Assembly: GCF_023008405.1 (NCBI RefSeq)
Contig: NZ_CP095376.1
Coordinates: forward strand, 5,852,001-5,916,000
From: Amycolatopsis sp. FBCC-B4732
GTDB lineage: Bacteria > Actinomycetota > Actinomycetes > Mycobacteriales > Pseudonocardiaceae
Length of the DNA: 64,000 bases
Reading direction: 5' to 3'
In this document: positions 19,159-27,153 of the stretch, one piece after another
How positions within the stretch are numbered: the stretch's first letter is position 1
Layout: each line of letters opens with the position of its first letter
The notes under the pieces: generated by a model
What the model was told of the DNA's origin: nothing
What the model saw: the letters and a program-made list of their open reading frames with translations, nothing else
Databases searched by the model: none
Position numbers and translations under genes: made by a program

Positions 19159-19572
19159 TCAGCGCTCGGCGAGTGCCGCCACCACGCGCTCGGTCACGTC
19201 CTGCCAGTATGCCCGCTGTTGCTCGCGTTCTTCCGCGTCCGCGAGCCATTCTTGGTGGAACCGCAGCGTGGTCTTGGCGCCCGCGCCGCTCAGCCGCACC
19301 TGGACGGTCGAGTCGTGGTCCCAGTCGCCCGGGCGCCACGTGAGCCGCACGCGGTCGTTCTCGGCGTAGCCGCGGATCTCGCCGACCGTGCCGTTCGCCG
19401 TTTCGTACTCCGCGCCCGGTTCGCGCGGCAGTTCCACGCCGGGACCGAGCCAGATCGCGACGCCGTCCCGGCTGACCAGGAACTCCCAGACCGTCTCCGC
19501 CGTGTACGGCAGCGTCCGCGAAACCCCGATGTTCCACCCGACATCGGCCGTTTTCCCCACTGAGGAAGTCAT
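19159..19572 (-). CDS. SRPBCC (AHSA1-like) protein
   Basis: The 137-residue protein has an SRPBCC/AHSA1-type fold signature: an N-terminal PYTAETVWEFLVS strand-helix, a central WRPGDWDHDS region and a C-terminal long helix. Members bind hydrophobic ligands or act as Hsp90 co-chaperone-like proteins. It is 23 bases upstream of the P450 gene on the same strand and probably shares its transcript. A link to P450 substrate handling is possible but only suggested by position. Confidence 0.85.
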   Translation of the reverse strand: MTSSVGKTADVGWNIGVSRTLPYTAETVWEFLVSRDGVAIWLGPGVELPREPGAEYETANGTVGEIRGYAENDRVRLTWRPGDWDHDSTVQVRLSGAGAKTTLRFHQEWLADAEEREQQRAYWQDVTERVVAALAER

Positions 19573-19630
19573 GTCCGCATCCTCCCACCGGGGTACGACA
19601 AAACCCGCCGGTGGCCCGGGTGCAGGATCA

Positions 19631-20260
19631 GTGCTCGTGCGCTACCGCCCCATCTCCCCGGCCGTGCTGGCCGAAGAACTGACCGAACGCATCGACGCGC
19701 TCACCGGGCGTCCCCGGTTCGCGGTCGCCGTCGACGGCGCGGCGGGTGCGACGGAAACCACGGAACTCGCCGACGCCCTGGTCGATCCGCTGCGCCTGCG
19801 CGGGCGCGCCGCCCTGCGCGTGTCCGCGAAAGACTTCCTGCGCCCCGCGTCGCTGCGCTACGAGCACGGCCGCACGAATCCCGACGCCCGCTACACCGAC
19901 TGGCTCGACCTCGGCGCCCTCCGCCGTGAAGTGCTCGACCCGCTGGGCGACGGCGGTTCCGGCGAGGTGCTGCCGTCGCTGTGGGACGCCGGGCGCGACC
20001 GCGCGACCCGGGCGGAGCGGGTGCCCGTCCCCGAAGGCGGCGTCGTGCTCCTCGACGGCGAACTGCTGCTCGGCGCCGGCCTGGCCTTCGACCTGGCCGT
20101 GCACCTGTGGCTCTCCCCCGCTGCGCTGCACCGCCGCGTCCCGGAGGAGTGGGCGGTCCCGGCTTACGAACGCTACGAAGAAGAAGTGGACCCGAGCTCG
20201 CTCGCCGACGTCGTCGTGCGCGTCGACGACCCGCGGCACCCGGCGCTCTACACGCCGTGA
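19631..20260 (+). CDS. Uridine-kinase-like protein with degenerate P-loop
   Basis: The protein of about 209 residues resembles actinobacterial uridine-kinase-like proteins, with DFLRPASLRYEHGR, YTDWLDLGALRREVLDPLG, LPSLWDAGRDRATRA and VVLLDGELLLG in the expected order. The nucleotide-binding loop at the N terminus reads VDGAAGATETT, without the Gly-Lys-Ser/Thr of a working Walker A motif. It is therefore unlikely to be an ordinary kinase. Several starts are possible: ATG 19571, GTG 19631 or GTG 19637. I chose 19631 because the first would overlap the divergent SRPBCC start. Confidence 0.75.
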   Translation: MLVRYRPISPAVLAEELTERIDALTGRPRFAVAVDGAAGATETTELADALVDPLRLRGRAALRVSAKDFLRPASLRYEHGRTNPDARYTDWLDLGALRREVLDPLGDGGSGEVLPSLWDAGRDRATRAERVPVPEGGVVLLDGELLLGAGLAFDLAVHLWLSPAALHRRVPEEWAVPAYERYEEEVDPSSLADVVVRVDDPRHPALYTP

Positions 20261-20263
20261 AGC

Positions 20264-21421
20264 TCAGCGGACGACGGCCACCGGATCGCCGTCGAGCAGA
20301 CCGGACAGCCGCCCGGCCATCGTGTCCCACCGCCAGTTCTCGCTGACCCAGGCCCGGCCCGCCTCGCCCATCCGGCGCGCCCGCACCGGGTCGGCCAGGA
20401 GGCTGGCCACGGTTTCGGCGAGCTGACCGGTGTCGCGGCCTTCGACGACGTGCCCGGTGACCTCGTCGAGCACCGTTTCCGGGGCCCCGCCGGAGTTGCC
20501 GGCCACGACCGGCAGCCCGGTCGCCGACGCCTCCAGGTAGACGATGCCGAGCCCTTCGACGTCGAGCCCCTTGCCGCGGGTGCGGGCGGGCATCGCGAAG
20601 ACGTCGCCGGCCGCGTAGTGGGCGGGCAGCTCGGACCACGGCACCGACCCGGTGAGCACGACGTCCCGCTCCAGGCCGAGCCCGGTGACCAGCTGGCCGA
20701 GCTTCTTGCGGTACGGCCCGCCGCCGACGATGAGCAGCGCCGCGTCCGGCACGCGTTCGCGAATCAGCGGCAGCGCGCGGATCAGCTGGTCCTGGCCCTT
20801 GCGCGGGACCAGCCGCGACACGCAGACGACGGTCGGCCGGTCGGAAAGGCCGTGCCGGACGCGGATTTCCGCGCGGCCGGCGGGATCCGGCCGGTACAGC
20901 CCGGTGTCCACACCGGACGGCAGCAGCTCCAGCCCGGCCATCGGGCCGAACGCGGCGGCGAACCGGCCGCGCGTGTACCGGCTGACGTAGGTGACGGCGT
21001 CCACGGTGTCGCCGATGCGGCGCAACGCCTGCCGCGACGCCGGGAGCATGGACCAGCCGACTTCGTGGCCGTGCGTCGACGCCACGATCCGCCGCGCACC
21101 CGCCTGGCGCAGCGAGTGCCCCAGCAGCGCCAGCGGAGCCGCGGCGCCGAACCAGACGGCTTCGCAGTCCCGCGCCCGCATGATCTGCTTCGCGCGGCGG
21201 AGCACGTCCGGCGTCGGCAGCATCAGCGACGTCGGGTGCCGCACGACCTCGAACGGCGCTTCGGCGTCGAACTCCTCGTGCGACCCCGTCCGAGACTCCC
21301 ACGCAGGCGCGTAGACGACCAGGTCGTCCGACGGCAGCCGGGTGGCGAGGGAGTTCAGGTAGTTCTGGATCCCCCCGGGCCGCGGCGGGAAGTCGTTGGT
21401 CACGAGCAGGGTCTTGAGCAC
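20264..21421 (-). CDS. pimB: GT4 glycosyltransferase, PimB'-like mannosyltransferase
   Basis: The 385-residue protein is a GT-B glycosyltransferase of family 4. It begins KTLLVTNDFPPRPGGIQNYL, has the nucleotide-sugar region SRLVPRKGQDQLI and the EX7E motif EGLGIVYLE (about residue 290). It closely resembles PimB', which adds the second mannose to phosphatidylinositol mannoside from GDP-mannose at the inner membrane face. The neighbouring NlpC/P60 gene and the exonuclease-UvrC gene match the order I recall around Rv2188c. GTG 21421 was chosen because it begins the conserved first strand. Other GT4 roles are not excluded. Confidence 0.85.
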   Translation of the reverse strand: MLKTLLVTNDFPPRPGGIQNYLNSLATRLPSDDLVVYAPAWESRTGSHEEFDAEAPFEVVRHPTSLMLPTPDVLRRAKQIMRARDCEAVWFGAAAPLALLGHSLRQAGARRIVASTHGHEVGWSMLPASRQALRRIGDTVDAVTYVSRYTRGRFAAAFGPMAGLELLPSGVDTGLYRPDPAGRAEIRVRHGLSDRPTVVCVSRLVPRKGQDQLIRALPLIRERVPDAALLIVGGGPYRKKLGQLVTGLGLERDVVLTGSVPWSELPAHYAAGDVFAMPARTRGKGLDVEGLGIVYLEASATGLPVVAGNSGGAPETVLDEVTGHVVEGRDTGQLAETVASLLADPVRARRMGEAGRAWVSENWRWDTMAGRLSGLLDGDPVAVVR

Positions 21422-21452
21422 GTCCCAGAGGCTAGCCGCCGCCCCGTACACC

Positions 21453-21488
21453 GGAGGGGCGGCACCGCGTGTGCGGTACCGCCCCTCC
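21453..21488 (-). terminator. Hairpin after the NlpC/P60 gene
   Basis: Arms of 16 bases (21453-21468 and 21473-21488) match at 15 positions around a GTGT loop. It lies between the NlpC/P60 stop and the PimB' start on the same strand, so it probably separates the two transcripts. Confidence 0.7.
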
Positions 21489-21506
21489 TGGAGTGCTGCT
21501 CGGAAC

Positions 21507-22559
21507 CTACGCCGTCGGGCGGCGGGCTCCCGCGTACTGGCTCTGCAGCGGCGAAATCTTCACGACGTCGCCGGTGTCGGGCGCGTGCACCATCTTGCCG
21601 TCGCCGAGGTACATGCCGACGTGCGAGACGGGCGAGTAGTAGAACACGAGGTCGCCCGGCTGGAGCTGGTCGCGCGGCACCGCGGCGCCGAACGTGGACT
21701 GCTCCCGGCTCGACCGGGGCAGCTTGATCCCGGCCTTCCCGTACGCCCACAGCATCAGGCCGGAGCAGTCGAACGAGCTGGGCCCGGTGTCGCCCCAGCC
21801 GTACGGGCTGCCGAGCTTGCTCAGCGCCGCGTCGACCGCGGTCTGGGCGGCGGCGGTGGGCGCCTGGACGTTCGGTGCCGAGCCGCCCCGGTCGCCCTGG
21901 AGCGACTTGTCGGCCGAGCTCAGGTTCTTGTTGGCGGCCTTGAGCTGCTGGATCTGGTCGTTCAGCGTCTTCTGCTTGGCCTGGATGTCCTGCGTCAGCT
22001 TCGCCGCGGCGTCACGGGCGTCCGTCGCGCGCTTCGCCGCGTCGGTCGCCTTGGCGGTGGCGTCGTTGGCCTGCTGGACGGCGCCGGTGAGGTTGCCCAT
22101 CGCGCCGTTCTTCTCGGTCGCGATCACCTCGAGCGCCGAGGAGCGGTCGAGGAAGTCCTGCGTGGACGTGCCGGCCAGCAGCGCGGACAGCTTGTTGAGC
22201 TGGACCCCGCTGGTGAACGACGCGCCGGCGAACTTGTCGACCTCGGTCTGGTACTTCTTCTGGTTCGCGGACGCCTGGGCGGCCTGGTCCTTCGCCGCGT
22301 TGACGTCGTTGGAGGCCTTGTCGAGCTCACCCTGCTTGGCCTTCAGGTCGTCCTGGGCCTTGAGCAGGTCTTCGTTGAGCTTTTCGGCCTGTGCCGCGAG
22401 GTCGCGGTACTGGGCGAGGGCGTCCGAACCGGTGGGCGGAGCCTGGAGGACGGGGACGGGGGCGGCGATGGCCGTCGGCTGGGCCACGGTGACGAGGGTG
22501 ATCACCGAAGCCGCGGCGAGGGCACCTGACACCACGCGCCTGACTGGATGCGACTGCAC
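21507..22559 (-). CDS. NlpC/P60 peptidoglycan endopeptidase (RipC-like)
   Basis: The 350-residue secreted protein has a signal peptide (about 1-33, ending in AIAAP), a long coiled coil rich in Ala, Lys and Gln (about 45-220) and a C-terminal NlpC/P60 domain (about 240-350). The catalytic Cys is in FDCSGLMLWAYG, and the His residues are in SHVGMYLG and VHAPDTG. Such proteins cut peptide stems of peptidoglycan during division; the coiled coil often folds back to inhibit or docks on FtsEX. GTG 22559 was chosen because an AAAGGAG ribosome site precedes it and the signal peptide follows. A structured leader lies upstream (22560-22790). Confidence 0.93.
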   Translation of the reverse strand: MQSHPVRRVVSGALAAASVITLVTVAQPTAIAAPVPVLQAPPTGSDALAQYRDLAAQAEKLNEDLLKAQDDLKAKQGELDKASNDVNAAKDQAAQASANQKKYQTEVDKFAGASFTSGVQLNKLSALLAGTSTQDFLDRSSALEVIATEKNGAMGNLTGAVQQANDATAKATDAAKRATDARDAAAKLTQDIQAKQKTLNDQIQQLKAANKNLSSADKSLQGDRGGSAPNVQAPTAAAQTAVDAALSKLGSPYGWGDTGPSSFDCSGLMLWAYGKAGIKLPRSSREQSTFGAAVPRDQLQPGDLVFYYSPVSHVGMYLGDGKMVHAPDTGDVVKISPLQSQYAGARRPTA

Positions 22560-22790
22560 GGTCGCGCGGGTCTCCTTTGGTCTCGGCCGCCGTCGGGGAC
22601 CGGGGCACGAAGAGGTCGGGGAGTCCTCTTCGCCGCTCGTCCCCACCGCTTCGGGGCTGCTTCATCCGCAACTGGTGAAGCAAGCGGTGGTGGTTCCGGT
22701 TCCCAGCTTCCCGACAAAGCTGCGTCCGGCGGCGATCTCGCGTCGCCGCCTACATCGACGGCCGGGGGCCACGAGATCTCGGACAGGTTA
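22560..22790 (-). promoter_or_regulatory. Structured 5' leader of the NlpC/P60 gene, candidate riboswitch
   Basis: A -10-like TAACCT (22790-22785 on the minus strand) would give a leader of about 220 bases before GTG 22559. The leader folds into several strong stems: GGCGGCGA with its complement near 22730-22752, a 9-base stem 22643-22651/22682-22690 enclosing a 6-base stem 22659-22664/22676-22681, and a 7-base stem 22609-22615/22625-22631. Short stretches (GGGAACCG, GCGGAUGAA) recall the c-di-AMP (ydaO) riboswitch, which controls similar cell-wall hydrolases in actinobacteria, but the match is incomplete. The rest of the gap up to 22983 holds no gene I can support. Confidence 0.5.
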
Positions 22791-22983
22791 CGAAAAGTCC
22801 GCCACGACGTCCACCACCCGTCGGCCAAAAACTCTCCGTAGCGCCCGGAAACACCATCGGACCAGCTATGGAGAAAACATGTGATGGGCGTTACACGCTG
22901 GGGATATTCCCGCAGCCTGTTCGGTCACCGACCGTTCACCTGATCCGATCGACCATTCGGCGCGCCGACACGAAACGGGCGTG

Positions 22984-23241
22984 TCAGGCGGTGCGCAAAG
23001 CCGCTCCCTCCACCAAGCGCAGCCGCGGCACCATCCCCGCTTCGGCGAGTGCGTCGACGGCGCGGCGCTCGTCGGCGTCCCACACGACGGCGGGCGGCGC
23101 GCCGAGCAGCACGCTGATCACGCAGTCGTGGCAGGAGATGCCGCGCACGACGCAGCGATCGCAGTCCACCACGAGGTTCTCGATGTCCTCGACGGATATG
23201 TGCGAGACGTCCACTTCGGACAGGTCAGGGGTGTCGTTCAC
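22984..23241 (-). CDS. Small protein with two CxxC motifs
   Basis: The 85-residue protein carries CDRCVVRGISCHDC (Cx2Cx7Cx2C, about residues 27-40), a likely zinc or Fe-S site, between an acidic N terminus and a hydrophobic helix followed by a DADERRAVDALAEAG segment. GTG 23241 was chosen because a GAGGAGG ribosome site lies just upstream. I recognise it only as a conserved actinobacterial hypothetical. It sits alone between the NlpC/P60 leader and a repeat-rich gap. Confidence 0.8.
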   Translation of the reverse strand: MNDTPDLSEVDVSHISVEDIENLVVDCDRCVVRGISCHDCVISVLLGAPPAVVWDADERRAVDALAEAGMVPRLRLVEGAALRTA

Positions 23242-23813
23242 GTGGTCCTCCTCACGTCGGTTCCGACTTGGGGAGGACGGTACGGGGCACCCCCGACAGT
23301 TTCGGGCGAGCGAGCCCACGCCCCCGGGCCGGCCGCGGCGCGCGAGACGTCATGAACGACCCTTTCACCGCGTCCGACGCGGTGAACGACCCGTCCATGA
23401 CATGCCGGACCGCGCGATCGGGTGAAGAGGTGGTGGCGGGCAGGTTCGGCGGCCGGCATGCGGGTACGCCCGGGCTCGCACCACCAGGCGCAGGTCGTCA
23501 CACCGGTCACGCCCTCCGGCTGGACCTGAGCCGAACGGGCCGACCGGCCCGTTCGCCCTGACCCCGGTCCGGGACGTCGTGAACGACCCTTTCACCGCGT
23601 CCGACGCGGTGAACGACCCGTTCATGACATCGGGGCTGGCGGCAATGTCGCGGTGGCGGGCGGGTTCGGCGGCCGGCATGCAGATACGCCATGGCTCGCA
23701 CCACCAGACCCAGCACATCGCACCGGTCACGCCCTCCGGCTGGACCTGAGCCGAAGGACTGACCGGCCCGTTCGCCCTGACCCCGTTCCGAGATCGGGTG
23801 GCGGGTCGGGCGG
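23242..23813. repeat. Imperfect tandem duplication with palindromic repeats (ATGAACGACCC family, copies 3 and 4)
   Basis: This 572-base gap contains two similar units offset by about 220-227 bases. Each has a palindromic element (23346-23402 and 23573-23630) followed by GGTTCGGCGGCCGGCATG, CGCACCACCAG, CACCGGTCACGCCCTCCGGC and GGCCCGTTCGCCCTGACCCC. In these two palindromes the outer arms (GTCATGAACG/CGTTCATGAC) and the inner arms (CACCGCGTC/GACGCGGTG) pair, but the segments between them do not. I see no credible gene in the gap. Confidence 0.8.
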
Positions 23814-25202
23814 TCAGACCCGGGACAGGCGGCTGACCAGCACCGACGAGGGTGTCGGGTGGGCGCCGCCGCCGCGGACCGAGTCGGCCACCGCGCGGTC
23901 GGACGTCGCGACCACCATCGGCCGGCCCGCGGGCTCGGTCGCGACGATGTTGCGGATCACGTCGTCGGCCAGCACGCCGCGGTCGGAGAACAGCACCCGC
24001 ACCCCGCGCGGCACCGACGCGGGGACCGACAGCACGCCGGCGCCGTCGAACACCACGGTGACCTCGGCGGACGTGCGGGCGGCCAGCGCCTGGAGCTGGT
24101 GGATCAGCCGGTCGCGCTGGTCGGCGAGGGCCAGTTCCGGGTAGCCGGTCTTCGTGACGTTGTAGCCGTCGACGATCAGGTGGACGTTGGGCAGCGCGAG
24201 GTAGCGGTCCAACGTGGACACGTCGGCGATCTTGCCGCCCTGCCCGGTGCCGGACCGGGTGCCGCGCACCATGTCCGCGGGGCGGGCGCCACGGGCGCCG
24301 ATGGCGAGTTCGCGCCGCAGGCCGTTGACGGCGCCGTCGATCGTGTCGATGAGCAGCCCCAGCCGCACCTCGTCGGCCTGCCGGGCCTCGCGGGCGGACT
24401 GGCGGGCGATCTCGGCGTCGGCGGCCGCGCGTTCGGCGCGGGCGCGTTCCCCGGCGACGCGCTGGCGTTCGCGGTCGAGCTGCGCGGTCAGCGCGGCGAT
24501 TTCGTCGGCGCGGGCGGCGGAACCGCGGTCGGCCTCGGCGGCCGCCGCTTCGGCCGCGTCACGGGCCTGGCGCAGCTGGACGCCTTGCTCGCGGAGGCGC
24601 TTCAGGAGCTTCTCGACTTCGCCTTCGCGCTCGCCCCTCGCGCTTTCGGCGGTCTGCCGAGCCTCGGCAAGCTCCGCGCGGACCTGGACGAGTTCGGCTT
24701 CGAGCCGCTGGTTGCGGGCCAGCGCGGCGTCGCGTTCGGCGCGCAGGGCGTTCTCTTCGGCGTTCTTGGCGACCAGCCGCACGCGCCCGGCGGCGCCGGA
24801 CTCCCCGAGCAGGACGGCGGCGGCCGCCGCGGCGACCGAGTCGGTGGCGTTGGGGTCGAGCGCGTCGGTGCGGTGTTCGCGCAACCACTCGATGACGGCG
24901 GTGCGGAACTGCGAGGACTCGCCCAGTGAGGCCAGCAGGGCGGCCCCGCCGAGCTTGGCGCGCTTGGCGGGGGCGAACTTGGCGACCGGCCGCAGCTGGC
25001 GCGGCACGTCGGTGCCGGGGAGCTTGGCGACGGCGGCCGCAGCGAGCTCGGCGATGCGGTCCCGGACGGGCTCGGGCAGCGCCGGCCAGGTGGCGGGTTC
25101 CGGCCGGTCAGCGGCCTCTTCAGCCGGTTCCGGGCGCGAGGCGACACCCGAGGGACCGGCGGGGTCCCCTGGCGGCTCCGGCACGAGCGGCTGCGGGTGC
25201 AT
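23814..25202 (-). CDS. Coiled-coil protein with C-terminal NYN (YacP-like) nuclease domain
   Basis: The 462-residue protein has an N-terminal Pro/Glu-rich tail, a helical region (about 50-140), a long Ala/Glu/Arg coiled coil (about 150-290) and a C-terminal NYN domain of the YacP type (about 320-460). The domain begins NVHLIVDGYNVTKTGYPEL and contains VTVVFDGAG, FSDRGVLADDVIRN and VATSDRAVAD, which supply the acidic residues of PIN-like nucleases. YacP proteins are RNA endonucleases, so an RNA-processing role is likely. ATG 25202 was chosen as the first good start after the divergent exonuclease promoter. Confidence 0.87.
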   Translation of the reverse strand: MHPQPLVPEPPGDPAGPSGVASRPEPAEEAADRPEPATWPALPEPVRDRIAELAAAAVAKLPGTDVPRQLRPVAKFAPAKRAKLGGAALLASLGESSQFRTAVIEWLREHRTDALDPNATDSVAAAAAAVLLGESGAAGRVRLVAKNAEENALRAERDAALARNQRLEAELVQVRAELAEARQTAESARGEREGEVEKLLKRLREQGVQLRQARDAAEAAAAEADRGSAARADEIAALTAQLDRERQRVAGERARAERAAADAEIARQSAREARQADEVRLGLLIDTIDGAVNGLRRELAIGARGARPADMVRGTRSGTGQGGKIADVSTLDRYLALPNVHLIVDGYNVTKTGYPELALADQRDRLIHQLQALAARTSAEVTVVFDGAGVLSVPASVPRGVRVLFSDRGVLADDVIRNIVATEPAGRPMVVATSDRAVADSVRGGGAHPTPSSVLVSRLSRV

Positions 25203-25286
25203 TGGTCCAGGGTAGGCCCCGCCCCCGCATCCCGCGCCGCGCGGCACACGGACCGGCCGCGCGCGGAAACTGTCGGTGGTCGGCCC

Positions 25287-25292
25287 TACAGT
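25287..25292 (+). promoter_or_regulatory. -10 box of the exonuclease-UvrC-like gene
   Basis: TACAGT ends six bases before ATG 25299, a spacing that indicates a leaderless transcript. It lies in the 96-base gap shared with the divergent NYN gene. Confidence 0.55.
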
Positions 25293-25298
25293 CCGACC

Positions 25299-27002
25299 AT
25301 GCGTTCGATCCAGGCACAACTCGCGTTCGACGAGCTCGGAACCCCGTTGCGGGAAACGACTTTCGTGGTTTTCGACCTGGAAACCACGGGAGCCGGGCCG
25401 GGCGCGTCCGAAATCACCGAAATCGGCGCGGTGAAGGTGCGCGCGGGTGAGGTGCTCGGCGAGTTCGCGACCCTGGTCAACCCGGGCAAGACCATCCCGC
25501 CCCAGATCGTCTCGCTGACGGGCATCACCCAGCTGATGGTGTACGACGCCCCGCCGATCGAGGAGGTGCTGCCGGCGTTCCTGGAGTTCATCGGCGGCTC
25601 GGTGCTGGTGGCGCACAACTCGGGCTTCGACACCTCGCACATGCGGGCCGCCTGCGAGGCGCACGGGTACGTGTGGCCGAAGCTGACGGTGGTGTGCACC
25701 GCGCGGCTGGCCCGCCGGGTCGTGCCGCGCGACGAGGTGGGGCGCTACAACCTGACGGCGCTGGCGTTGCTGTTCGGCGCCCGGACCCGCCCGACGCACC
25801 GCGCGCTGGACGACGCCAGGGCCACGGTCGACGTCCTGCACGGCCTGCTGGAGCGCGTCGGCAACCTGGGCGTCCACTCGCTCGAGGAGCTGATGGGCTA
25901 CCTCCCGGAGGTGACGGTCGCCCAGCGCGCGAAACGGCACCTGGCGGCGGACCTGCCGGCCGCGCCGGGGGTCTACCTGTTCAAGGGCCCGAAGGAGGAG
26001 GTCCTGTACGTCGGCACGGCGAAGGACCTGCGGCGGCGGGTGCGGACGTACTTCACGGGTTCGGAGAACCGCAGCCGGATCCGGGAGATGGTCGCGCTGG
26101 CCGAGCGCGTCGACCACGTCGTGTGCGCGCACGCGCTGGAGGCGGAGGTGCGCGAGCTGCGGCTGATCGCGGCGCACCGGCCCGCGTACAACCGCCGGTC
26201 GAAGAACCGCCACCAGGGCTGGTGGATCGGGCTGACGGACGAGGCCTTCCCCCGCCTGTCGGTGGTCCGCCTGCCGCGCCCGGGCGTGCTGGGCCCGTTC
26301 CGCAACCAGGCGGACGCCCGCGCGACGGCGGACACCCTGGCCGGCGCGTCCGGCCTGCGCACGTGCACGCAGCGGATCTCACCCCGCTCCCCGAACGGCA
26401 CCCCGTGCGTCCTGGCCGAGCTGGGCCGCTGCGGCGCCCCCTGCGCGGGACGGCAGAGCGTCGAGGCGTACGAGCCGTTGGTGGCGTCGGCGTCCGGCCT
26501 GATCGCGGGCCTGGACGGCCGCCCCCTGCACACCGCGGCGGAGCACGTGGAGCGGCTGGCGGCCGGTGAGCACTACGAACAGGCGGCCCGCCATCGCGAC
26601 GAGCTGGCGGCGTTGATCAGGGCGCTGGGGAGGGCGCACCGGCAGGGATCGCTGGCCTCGATCGGCGAGCTGATCGCGGCGGGCCCGGACGGCGCGGGCG
26701 GCTGGGAACTGGCGGTGATCCGCTACGGACGCCTGGCGTCGGCGGGAGTCGCCCCGCGAGGGGTGCCGCCGATGCCGGTCGTCGAGGTTCTGGTGGCTTC
26801 GGCGGAGACGGTGCTGCCGGAACCGGGCCCCTTGCACGGCGCGCCGCCGGAGGAGGTCGGGGTGTTGCTGCGGTGGCTGGCTCGCCCGGGCGTCCGGTTG
26901 GTCCGGACGACGAGGCCGTGGGCGGAGCCGGCGGCGGTCGCGGGGTGGCGGGGGTGGCTCGACCTGGTGACGGAGGCGCATTCACTGGAGCACGTGGGCT
27001 GA
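25299..27002 (+). CDS. DEDDh exonuclease fused to GIY-YIG (UvrC/Cho-like) nuclease
   Basis: The 567-residue protein joins a DnaQ-type 3'-5' exonuclease (about 1-185) to a UvrC-like region (about 210-560). Exonuclease motifs are FDLETTG, NSGFDTSHM and HRALDDARAT, giving the DEDDh set. The GIY-YIG part reads PGVYLFKGPKEEVLYVG and is followed by four Cys (CTQR, PCVLAELGRCGAPC) as in Cho-like proteins. It probably acts in DNA repair, cutting damaged strands and trimming them. I recall the same fusion (Rv2191) next to the NlpC/P60 gene Rv2190c. The ATG lies six bases after a -10-like box. Confidence 0.92.
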   Translation: MRSIQAQLAFDELGTPLRETTFVVFDLETTGAGPGASEITEIGAVKVRAGEVLGEFATLVNPGKTIPPQIVSLTGITQLMVYDAPPIEEVLPAFLEFIGGSVLVAHNSGFDTSHMRAACEAHGYVWPKLTVVCTARLARRVVPRDEVGRYNLTALALLFGARTRPTHRALDDARATVDVLHGLLERVGNLGVHSLEELMGYLPEVTVAQRAKRHLAADLPAAPGVYLFKGPKEEVLYVGTAKDLRRRVRTYFTGSENRSRIREMVALAERVDHVVCAHALEAEVRELRLIAAHRPAYNRRSKNRHQGWWIGLTDEAFPRLSVVRLPRPGVLGPFRNQADARATADTLAGASGLRTCTQRISPRSPNGTPCVLAELGRCGAPCAGRQSVEAYEPLVASASGLIAGLDGRPLHTAAEHVERLAAGEHYEQAARHRDELAALIRALGRAHRQGSLASIGELIAAGPDGAGGWELAVIRYGRLASAGVAPRGVPPMPVVEVLVASAETVLPEPGPLHGAPPEEVGVLLRWLARPGVRLVRTTRPWAEPAAVAGWRGWLDLVTEAHSLEHVG

Positions 27003-27153
27003 CGGGGCGGTCGCGGGGCAGGCCGCAGCGGCGGGTGCCACTGCTCCCGGGCGCAAGCAGTCGAACGTGCCGTCGCCCCGAGCGGGCACCTCGCCATCGG
27101 GCGTCGCTGAAGCCGCAGGGCGGGCGCGCGGTCCGTCTCGGCCCCCCGCACCC

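Noticed and set aside
22560..22790. Firm call of a c-di-AMP (ydaO) riboswitch
   Set aside because: Only short islands resemble the consensus, and the conserved 3' segment is not clearly present, so it is listed only as a structured leader.
25120..25317. Small gene overlapping the NYN and exonuclease starts
   Set aside because: It runs through the divergent promoter and has no motif or ribosome site.
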